This document shows, piece after piece, positions 58,071-64,000 of a stretch of 64,000 bases of DNA. The position numbers were made by a program, and so were the translations under genes. Source of the DNA: Xenophilus azovorans DSM 13620 (GTDB taxonomy: Bacteria; Pseudomonadota; Gammaproteobacteria; Burkholderiales; Burkholderiaceae_C); NCBI RefSeq assembly GCF_000745855.1, contig NZ_JQKD01000003.1:186001-250000 (forward strand). The letters run 5' to 3'. A model generated the notes under the pieces. The model did no database searches and was not told the origin of the DNA. It saw only the letters and a list, made by a program, of their open reading frames with translations. The first letter of the stretch is position 1. Each line of letters starts with the position of its first letter.

Positions 58071-59396
58071 TCAACGCCCGGCATCCTTCAGATCGATGTG
58101 GGCCGTCTCGCGTGCCGCGAAGGCGGCAACGGCGATCAGCGCGCTCACGATGGCCAGGTAGATGGCGACCGGCGTCAGGCTGTCGAAACGCGCCACCAGC
58201 CCGGTGGCGATCAGCGGGGCCAGGGCGCCGCCGAACACGCCGGCGAATTGGAAGCCCAGCGACGCACCGGTCACCCGAACCCGGGTGGCGAACAGCTCGG
58301 GCAGGAACGAAGCGAGCGGCGAGAACATGAACGACACCAGCACCATCCCGACGAAGGATGCCGTCATGATGGCCGCGGGGCTGCCGCTTTGCACCATCTG
58401 CATGAACACGAAGGCCCAGATCGCTCCGCCGATGCCGCCGATCATCAGCGTGGGACGGCGGCCGATGCGGTCGGCCAGCCAGCCGGCCACCGGGATGAAC
58501 AGGATCTGGGCCACCGCGCCGAACAGCACTGCATTGAGGGCAATGCTCTTGGGCAGCCCCATCTTGGCCGGCACGTAGTACAGCAGGAACAGGGTGAAGA
58601 TGTAGAAGGCAATGTCGCCGCCCAGGCGCGCGAAGAAGGCAATGGCCAGCTGCGGCTTGTAGTGGCGCAGCACTTCCATGATGGGCGCGTGTTCCTCCCG
58701 GCCCTTGGCCTCCTTCTCGAACACCTGGGATTCCTGCACTTTCATGCGGATGTACAGGCCCACGCCAACCAGCACGGCGCTGAGCAGGAAGGGCACGCGC
58801 CAGCCCCAGCTCAGGAAGGCTTCTTCGGACACCTGCCAGGTCACCAGGGCGAACACGCCGTTGGCCAGCAGCAGACCGATGGGCGCAGCGATCTGCACCA
58901 CCGCGCCGAGAAGGCCCCGGCGCTTGCCCGAGGGGTCGAGCTCGTTGACCATGATGGCCGCGCCGCCCCATTCGCCGCCCAGCGCAAGGCCTTGCACGAT
59001 GCGCAGCAGCACCAGCAGCACCGGCGCGAGCATGCCCACCTGCGCGAAAGTGGGCAGGCATCCGATCAGGAAGGTCGCCAGGCCCATCATGAGCAAGGTG
59101 ATGAACAGGATCGACTTGCGCCCCAGCTTGTCGCCGAAGTGGCCGAAGACCGCGGCGCCCAGCGGGCGGGCCACGAAGGCCACGCCATAGCTGGCCAGCG
59201 AAAGCAGCATGGCCACCAACGGCTCGCTTTGCGGAAAAAACAGCTTGGGAAAAACGAGTGCCGCCGCCGCCCCGTAGATGAAGTGGTCGTAGAACTCCAG
59301 CGTCGTGCCCGCCAGGCTGGCGGCCGCGACGCGACGGGTGGACGAAGGGCCAGCGGCCCGATCGGTGCTGGCATTCAAGGGCATGGACGCTTGCAT
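58071..59396 (-). CDS. MHS-family major facilitator transporter
   Basis: 441 residues, twelve membrane helices. The metabolite:proton symporter (MHS) subfamily wording is clear: GTTLEFYDHFIYGAAAALVF, GHFGDKLGRKSILFITLLMMG, RIVQGLALGGEWGGAAIM and GWLADRIGRRPTLMIGG. Relatives carry shikimate, ketoglutarate or other organic acids into the cell; here the substrate is probably that of the downstream hydantoinase. ATG 59396 (MQASMPLNAS) has GGAGAA 9-10 bases upstream; the frame is open further back but passes through the promoter region. It is the first gene of the minus-strand catabolic operon and is divergent from the GntR regulator. Confidence 0.9.
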   Translation of the reverse strand: MQASMPLNASTDRAAGPSSTRRVAAASLAGTTLEFYDHFIYGAAAALVFPKLFFPQSEPLVAMLLSLASYGVAFVARPLGAAVFGHFGDKLGRKSILFITLLMMGLATFLIGCLPTFAQVGMLAPVLLVLLRIVQGLALGGEWGGAAIMVNELDPSGKRRGLLGAVVQIAAPIGLLLANGVFALVTWQVSEEAFLSWGWRVPFLLSAVLVGVGLYIRMKVQESQVFEKEAKGREEHAPIMEVLRHYKPQLAIAFFARLGGDIAFYIFTLFLLYYVPAKMGLPKSIALNAVLFGAVAQILFIPVAGWLADRIGRRPTLMIGGIGGAIWAFVFMQMVQSGSPAAIMTASFVGMVLVSFMFSPLASFLPELFATRVRVTGASLGFQFAGVFGGALAPLIATGLVARFDSLTPVAIYLAIVSALIAVAAFAARETAHIDLKDAGR

Positions 59397-59461
59397 GGGC
59401 AGTTCTCCGCATGAGGGGTGGTGCCGCGTCTGGCGCGGTACGGGCGGAAGATAGAAGACAT

Positions 59462-59627
59462 CCGCCATACAAGCAAGAGATATTTTGTATTTCGGTAGCA
59501 ATGTATTTGTATGGTGCACTCTTTCTAGTAGAAACCCCTATCCTGCGCATCAACGGTGCGCCGATGGCCGGTTCTGGTGCAGGACATCACACCTTTCCCT
59601 GAGATTGGCCGCATAACCGCCATACAA
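59462..59627. promoter_or_regulatory. Repeated operator-like sites CCGCCATACAA
   Basis: CCGCCATACAA occurs at 59462-59472 and again at 59617-59627. An inverted copy of the core (TTGTATGG) is at 59507-59514. They lie in the 265-bp AT-richer gap between the divergent transporter and GntR genes, so they are probable binding sites of that regulator. Confidence 0.6.
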
Positions 59628-59661
59628 TTTCAATCCAAGTGATGTGCAAGGAATTCTGACG

Positions 59662-60366
59662 ATGGGCAACGCAACCGCAAAGAGTCCCGAAGACGCCGAC
59701 GCGATCGCCAGCGTGGAAGACATCAGCGAACGCATCCTGGGCGCGATCTGGGAGCACCGCTTGCCGCCCGGGACGAAACTGGTCGAAGAGAAGCTGGCTG
59801 CCGTCTTCAAGGTCAGCCGCACGAAGATCCGGCTGGCCCTGGCCCGCCTGTCACATGACAGCATCCTGACCGTTGAGCCCAACCGCGGCACGTTCGTTTC
59901 GAGCCCCTCGGTGCCCCAGGCCCGTCAGGTGTTCGACGCCCGGCGCGTGGTCGAGTCCGCGCTGATCCATCAGGTGGCAGGCCAGCTCGGCCGCGAGCAG
60001 CTCGCGCGTCTGCGCAAGAACATCGCGTTGGAAGCGGATGCGCGGGAGCGCGATGACCGGCGCGCCAGTATCCGGCTGTCAGGGCAGTTCCACGTGCTGC
60101 TGGCGCAGGCCGCGAACAACGCATTCCTCGAGAAGTACATGCGGGAGCTGTGTTCGCTCACCTGCCTGGTGATCGCCCTCTACGACGCACCCGGCACGCC
60201 GGCATGCCCATTTCATGAGCACGACGGCATCGTCGATGCGCTGGAGGCAGGCGATGCAGGCAAGGCGGCATCGCTGATGGTGGAACACCTGAACCACGTG
60301 GAGAAGACCCTGCGCCTCGAGATGCCGCAAGACGGCGAGATCGACCTGGAGGCCGTGTTCAGCTGA
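59662..60366 (+). CDS. GntR/FCD-family transcriptional regulator
   Basis: 234 residues. The N-terminal winged helix (SERILGAIWEHRLPPGTKLVEEKLAAVF, then KVSRTKIRLALARLSHDSIL and VEPNRGTFV) is GntR type. The C-terminal FCD helical domain (FDARRVVESALIHQVAG, FHVLLAQAANNAFLEKYMREL, HDGIVDALEAGDAGKA) carries the usual metal or ligand His/Asp residues. FadR/VanR-like regulators of this class repress neighbouring catabolic operons until an effector binds. It is divergent from the MHS transporter-hydantoinase-amidase-racemase genes, which it should control. AAGGA lies 9 bases before ATG 59662; a TTG upstream at 59644 is less likely. Confidence 0.92.
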   Translation: MGNATAKSPEDADAIASVEDISERILGAIWEHRLPPGTKLVEEKLAAVFKVSRTKIRLALARLSHDSILTVEPNRGTFVSSPSVPQARQVFDARRVVESALIHQVAGQLGREQLARLRKNIALEADARERDDRRASIRLSGQFHVLLAQAANNAFLEKYMRELCSLTCLVIALYDAPGTPACPFHEHDGIVDALEAGDAGKAASLMVEHLNHVEKTLRLEMPQDGEIDLEAVFS

Positions 60367-60432
60367 AGTCCCGGCGGGGGCAAGCGACGTGCGCTCGGGG
60401 AAATCCAGGCAGCGCATCGGGCGCTGCCCGGG

Positions 60433-61779
60433 TCAGCGCGCCGCGTCGTCCAGGTCGGCGCCGTCCGCGCGCAGCACGGCCTGCAGCGCGGACACGTCCA
60501 CCTCGGCGAAGCGGCCGCCGTCGCCCAGGCGCGCGGCGGCGGTGCCGGCCGCCTGGCCCATCGCGAAGCAGGCACCGCTGGCGCGCGCCGCGGACTGGCC
60601 TTCGTGCGTCATGCTGGCGCAGCGGCCGGCCACCAGCAGGTTGTCCACGCCCTGCGGCACCAGCATGCGCCAGGGCAGCTGGTTGAAGGCGTTGCCGGCA
60701 TCGCGCGGGAAGGCCCAGTCCACGCGGCCCTCTGCATGCAGCTCCATCGGCCAGGCGTTCAGGCCGATGGTGTCGCCGAAGCGCGCCGACGAGAGGATGT
60801 CCTCGCCCGCCAGCGCGTACAGGCCCTGGATGCGCCGTGTCTCGCGGATGCCCACCTGCGGCGCGATCTCGACGATGGCCGCCTCTGCGAATCCCGGGAT
60901 CTCGGCCTTGAGGAAGCGGAAGAACTCGGCGATCTGGCGCCGGCCTTCCAGCTCGCCCGCGCTCAGCTCGCGCGCGTCGACGCCGTTCATCGCCCTGCCC
61001 TCGGCATTGCGGATCTGCGTGACGTTGACGCGCCATTCGCGCGGGTCGATGTTGGGCCGCAGGATGGCGCCTTCGCGCGCGAAGCGGTAGGCGCCGGGCT
61101 TGGCGGCCTTGACCTTCTCGATCCAGTCGTTGATGGCCTTGAACTCGCCCACCGCTTCCAGCGCCGGCGCGGCATCGACCTGGCCGACGCGGAACATGGT
61201 GGTGGGAAAGAGGCCGCTGCCGTGGCCGTCGCCCACTTCGAAGGGCACGCCGGCGAAGGCAGCCACGTCGGCATCGCCGCTGGCGTCGACGAAGGCGCGC
61301 GCGCGGATCGCCTGGCGGCCGGACTTGGTTTCCACCACCAGCGCGGCGATGCGCGGCCCTTCCATCAGCACGGCCGCGGCCCAGGCGTGGAACAGCAGCT
61401 CGACGCCCGCCGCCTCCAGCATCTGGTCGGCGGCGCACTTGTAGACGGAGGTGTCGTAGGAGCGCACGCGGATGCGCCCGCCCATGCCGTCCTGCGGCTT
61501 GTTGAGGCCGCCCATCGCGTCGATGCGCGCCAGCAGCTCGTCGGCCACGCCGCGCACCAGCAGTTGCATCTCGCCGCCGCGGCGGCCGTACAGGCCCGCG
61601 AAGTTGGTCACGCCGCCGGCGGTGCCCATGCCGCCGAGGAAGCCGTAGCGTTCCACCAGCAGCGTGCGCGCGCCGTGGCGCGCCGCGCTCACCGCTGCGG
61701 CGATGCCGGCGGGCCCGCCGCCGGCCACCACCACGTCGTACTCGCCGAAGACCGGCAGCGCGCGCGCCGCCTCGTGCAT
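60433..61779 (-). CDS. FAD-dependent oxidoreductase (FAD_oxidored family)
   Basis: 448 residues. The N-terminal FAD-binding Rossmann motif YDVVVAGGGPAGIAAAVSAAR is at 14-34, and YGFLGGMGTAGGVTNFAGLYG follows, as in the PF12831 group. A second nucleotide-contact stretch (AFVDASGDADVAAFAGVPFEVGDG) and the C-terminal NLLVAGRCASMTHEGQSAARA are also typical. The substrate is unknown. ATG 61779 is used; an upstream GTG at 61800 overlaps the receptor stop (GTGA) and is possible. It lies directly downstream of a Bug receptor gene and may act on the compound taken up. Confidence 0.85.
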   Translation of the reverse strand: MHEAARALPVFGEYDVVVAGGGPAGIAAAVSAARHGARTLLVERYGFLGGMGTAGGVTNFAGLYGRRGGEMQLLVRGVADELLARIDAMGGLNKPQDGMGGRIRVRSYDTSVYKCAADQMLEAAGVELLFHAWAAAVLMEGPRIAALVVETKSGRQAIRARAFVDASGDADVAAFAGVPFEVGDGHGSGLFPTTMFRVGQVDAAPALEAVGEFKAINDWIEKVKAAKPGAYRFAREGAILRPNIDPREWRVNVTQIRNAEGRAMNGVDARELSAGELEGRRQIAEFFRFLKAEIPGFAEAAIVEIAPQVGIRETRRIQGLYALAGEDILSSARFGDTIGLNAWPMELHAEGRVDWAFPRDAGNAFNQLPWRMLVPQGVDNLLVAGRCASMTHEGQSAARASGACFAMGQAAGTAAARLGDGGRFAEVDVSALQAVLRADGADLDDAAR

Positions 61780-61796
61780 CGTTGCCGTTGCTGCCG

Positions 61797-62777
61797 TCAC
61801 TGGAGCTTGATGCCTCGCGTCTGGATGATCTTCTTCATGATCGCCGCCTCGTCCTGCACGCGCAGGCGCATGCCCTCGGGCGAGGTGCCCACCGGCTGCC
61901 AGCCGCGGTCGAACAGGCTCTGGCGCACCTCGGGCATCTTCATGACCTGCGCCACCGCCTCGGTGATGCGCGCGCTTGCCGCCGGCGAGAGGCTGGCGGG
62001 GCCCAGCAGCGCGGTCCACACCTCCAGGTTGAGGTCGCGCACGCCCATGTCGGCCAGCGGCGCGTAGTCGGGCGCCAGCGTGCTGCGGCCGCTGGTCAGG
62101 CCGACGGCCTTGAGCTTGCCGGCCTTGGCCTGCGGGATGGCGATGCCGGGCGGCACCAGCGCCATCTGCACCTGGCCGCCCACCATCGCGGTCACCACCT
62201 GCGGGTTGCCCTGGTAGGGCACGTGCTGCGCCTGCAGGCCAGGGATGCGGCTCTTGAGCAGTTCCATGCCCAGGTGGCCGACCGAGCCGACGCCCACCGA
62301 GCCGTAGTTCCACTTGTCGCCCGAGGCCTTGGCGGCGGCGACGAAGTCCTTGCCGCCGGGGATGTCGTTGGAGGCCACCAGCACCAGCGGGGCGGTGGCG
62401 ATCAGCGAGAGGTACGTGAAGTCCTTCGCCGGGTCGTACGGCAGCTTGGGGTAGAGCATCTTCGACGACGTGAGGTTGCCGTTGATGACGATGCCCAGCG
62501 TGTGGTCGTCGGTGGCCTTGGCCACGATGTCGGCGGCGATGTTGCCGGAGGCGCCGGGCTTGTTGTCCACCACCACCGGCTGGCCCAGCACCTTGGCCAG
62601 CGGTTCGGCGATGGAGCGCGCGGCGATGTCGGGCGTGGAGCCGCCGGGGAAGCCCACCAGCAGCCGGATCGGCTTGGTGGGCCAGGCGGTGCCCTGGGCC
62701 TGCGCGGGCAGCGCGGCGCAGGCGAGTGCCGCTGCGGCGGCCAGGAGGACGTGGCGTTTGTTCAGGGATGCAGGCAT
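61797..62777 (-). CDS. Bug-family (TctC-type) periplasmic solute receptor, copy 1
   Basis: 326 residues. A Tat- or Sec-like signal peptide (residues 1-28, ending PAQAQ) is followed by the Bug fold. Landmarks are WPTKPIRLLVGFPGGSTPDIAAR, the VVVDNKPGASGNIAADIVAKA loop, and YGSVGVGSVGHLGMELLK. These receptors bind carboxylates or other small solutes for tripartite tricarboxylate transport; no tctA or tctB gene is nearby, as is usual in Bordetella and Comamonadaceae. Its stop overlaps the possible GTG start of the FAD oxidoreductase. The ligand is unknown. Confidence 0.92.
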   Translation of the reverse strand: MPASLNKRHVLLAAAAALACAALPAQAQGTAWPTKPIRLLVGFPGGSTPDIAARSIAEPLAKVLGQPVVVDNKPGASGNIAADIVAKATDDHTLGIVINGNLTSSKMLYPKLPYDPAKDFTYLSLIATAPLVLVASNDIPGGKDFVAAAKASGDKWNYGSVGVGSVGHLGMELLKSRIPGLQAQHVPYQGNPQVVTAMVGGQVQMALVPPGIAIPQAKAGKLKAVGLTSGRSTLAPDYAPLADMGVRDLNLEVWTALLGPASLSPAASARITEAVAQVMKMPEVRQSLFDRGWQPVGTSPEGMRLRVQDEAAIMKKIIQTRGIKLQ

Positions 62778-62898
62778 GGCGGAGGTGCGCGTGAAAGCGC
62801 GTCTTGAGTGACGAAATGTACGAGTCTACGACCCGACTCGCCGTACCGACACCGTGCAGGCCCCGGGGCCCACCATCGCACACCGAAACGGGCTTGAT

Positions 62899-62970
62899 CC
62901 GAAGGCCGCGGAGCGGGCCATGCCAGGGCACCCGCGGAACTGGCTCGGCCAGGCCGCCGGGTGCGCCCCC
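62899..62970 (-). repeat. Dispersed repeat (family B), reverse copy
   Basis: It is the reverse-orientation counterpart of 4950-5023, sharing GGGGGCGCACCCGG, GGCCTGGCC, AGCCAGTTCC, CGGGTGCCCTGGCATG and CGGCCTTCGGA. It fills much of the 243-bp gap between the two receptor genes. A C-run/G-run palindrome adjoins it at 62966-62980. Confidence 0.75.
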
Positions 62971-63020
62971 TGGAGGGGGGTGCCGGAGCGGAACGCAGTC
63001 CGCGCAGGCTGGGGGTGGGC

Positions 63021-63992
63021 CTAGTCCAGACTGATGTTGCCGCGCTTGACCAGGTCGCCGTAGATCTTCGACTTGATCTCGGCCTGGCGCGTGATCTCCT
63101 CGGGCGACCAGGCCAGCGGCTCGAAGGCGAAGGTGTCGAAGCGGGCGCGGATCTCCGGGTCGGCGATGGCCTTGGCCACGTCGGCGTTGATCTTCTTCTT
63201 GACGGCCTCGGGCACGCCCTTGGGCGCGAGCAGGGAGACGAAGGAGTTCACTTCCAGCCCGGCCGGGCCGCCCGACTCGGCCATGGTCGGCACGTCGGGC
63301 ATCTGCGGCACGCGCTTGGTCGCGGCCACGGCGATGTACTTGAGCTTGCCGGCCTTGTAGATGCCCTGGCTGGAGGGGATGCTGGCGAAGGCCCAGGGCA
63401 CGTCGCCGGTGCCGACGTTGGCGTACAGCTGCGAGACCTCGCGGTAGGGCGCGTGGTTCATCTGCAGGCCGGCCAGCGCGTCGAGCTGCTGGCCGCCCAG
63501 GTGGCCGGGGCTGCCCACGCCCCACGAGCCGTAGGTGATCTGGCCGGGCTTGGCCTTGGCCTCGGCGATCAGGTCCTTCATGCTGTTCCACTTCGACTGG
63601 CTGCTCACCGCCACGAAGAAGGGCGTGCGGAACAGCGAGGCCACCGGGTCGAAGTGCTGCAGCGTCACGAAGTTCTTCGACTTGTACAGGTGCGGCAGCG
63701 CGGCGATGTGCTCGCTGTCGAACTGGATCAGCGTGTAGCCGTCGGGCGCGGCGCGGCGCGCGGCTTCGATGGCGATGAAGCCGCCGCCGCCGGGCTTGTT
63801 GTCGATGGTGACGCGCTGGTTCCACAGCTTGCCCAGCTTGTCGCTGACCAGGCGCAGCACGGCGTCGGGGCCGCTGCCGGCGGCGAAGGGGGTGACGATG
63901 GTCACCGGCTTGGTCGGGAAGTCGGCCGCGCCCTGCGCCAGGGCGGCGGGCACGAGGGCGGCGGCGGCGAGGGCCGCGAGAAGGCGTTTCAA
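63021..63992 (-). CDS. Bug-family (TctC-type) periplasmic solute receptor, copy 2
   Basis: 323 residues, possibly incomplete at the N-terminus. KRLLAALAAAALVPAALAQG is a signal peptide. FPTKPVTIVTPFAAGSGPDAVLR, VTIDNKPGGGGFIAIEAARRA and YGSWGVGSPGHLGGQQLD show the Bug fold. The visible start codon is TTG (63992-63990), eight bases from the window edge; an earlier start outside the window is possible. It is the first gene of a minus-strand set with the second receptor and the FAD oxidoreductase, but a 243-bp repeat-bearing gap separates the two receptors. The ligand is unknown. The two receptors are clearly different in sequence, so they are not a recent duplication. Confidence 0.9.
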   Translation of the reverse strand: MKRLLAALAAAALVPAALAQGAADFPTKPVTIVTPFAAGSGPDAVLRLVSDKLGKLWNQRVTIDNKPGGGGFIAIEAARRAAPDGYTLIQFDSEHIAALPHLYKSKNFVTLQHFDPVASLFRTPFFVAVSSQSKWNSMKDLIAEAKAKPGQITYGSWGVGSPGHLGGQQLDALAGLQMNHAPYREVSQLYANVGTGDVPWAFASIPSSQGIYKAGKLKYIAVAATKRVPQMPDVPTMAESGGPAGLEVNSFVSLLAPKGVPEAVKKKINADVAKAIADPEIRARFDTFAFEPLAWSPEEITRQAEIKSKIYGDLVKRGNISLD

Positions 63993-64000
63993 GGTGCTTG

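Noticed and set aside
61797-63992. Recent duplication of the two Bug receptors
   Set aside because: The proteins differ widely along their length (signal, loops and C-terminus), so they are separate family members.

Overview
The window is 64 kb of very GC-rich DNA (about 70% by eye), densely packed with short intergenic gaps and frequent ATGA or TGATG stop/start overlaps. Gene content points to Betaproteobacteria, order Burkholderiales, most likely family Comamonadaceae (Variovorax/Xenophilus/Acidovorax-like). The signs are dapB followed by exbB-exbD, Bug-family (TctC) solute receptors, an MHS-type transporter, DUF3717/DUF1289 proteins and a betaproteobacterial minor-pilin operon. Several intergenic GC-rich repeats also fit that family. 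No rRNA, tRNA, CRISPR array, transposase, integrase or prophage module was seen. It reads as ordinary chromosome with some accessory catabolic genes at the right end.

Layout. 1-4.9 kb: 3' end of dapB, exbB-exbD, a lone molybdenum-hydroxylase large subunit carrying an in-frame copy of a dispersed repeat, and an MTA/SAH nucleosidase. 5-7.2 kb: a repeat-filled 434-bp spacer, an outer-membrane beta-barrel protein and a convergent luciferase-like flavin oxidoreductase. 7.3-20.1 kb, minus strand: a glycogen/trehalose block glgX-glgB-glgE-treS/mak-mechanosensitive channel, then malQ. It encodes the GlgE route (trehalose to maltose to maltose-1-phosphate to alpha-glucan) plus branching and breakdown. 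20.2-23.7 kb: zinc-ribbon membrane protein, Nudix hydrolase, methyltransferase and a perfect bidirectional terminator. 23.7-26.8 kb: tkt-gap on the minus strand. 27-31.2 kb: a lipoprotein, then the overlapping set speD-murU-like-pepP. 31.2-34.6 kb: an ECF41-type sigma factor with a matching promoter, a di-iron ferritin-like protein, a periplasmic glutathione peroxidase and a GST. 34.7-37.6 kb: purB-yaeQ, a palindromic repeat and two small zinc/cysteine proteins. 37.7-38.8 kb: a yybP-ykoY manganese riboswitch in front of a TerC-family exporter. 38.9-41.9 kb: two small proteins of unknown function, a BepA-like M48 protease and moaC. 42.2-49.9 kb: the type IV minor pilin operon pilE-fimT-pilV-pilW-pilX-pilY1, whose PilY1 carries a PA14 domain. 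50-54.3 kb: patatin phospholipase, EamA transporter, an orphan F0 subunit c-like proteolipid, TesB thioesterase and a BamE-like lipoprotein. 54.3-60.4 kb: a hydantoin/cyclic-ureide type cluster (racemase-fold protein, amidase, hydantoinase, MHS transporter) with a divergent GntR regulator and repeated operator-like sites. 60.4-64 kb: an FAD oxidoreductase and two Bug receptors.

Points most worth following up: the orphan subunit c proteolipid at 51984-52226; the ECF41 sigma factor with an exact TGTCACA-N16-CGTC motif; the hydantoin-racemase homologue with alanine at both catalytic cysteine positions; the PA14-bearing PilY1; and the dispersed repeat translated in frame inside the molybdenum hydroxylase. 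No wholly new multi-gene system is evident.

Gaps over 300 bp: 4898-5331 holds two repeats and no credible gene. 37598-38038 holds the riboswitch; I see nothing gene-like in its first 140 bp.
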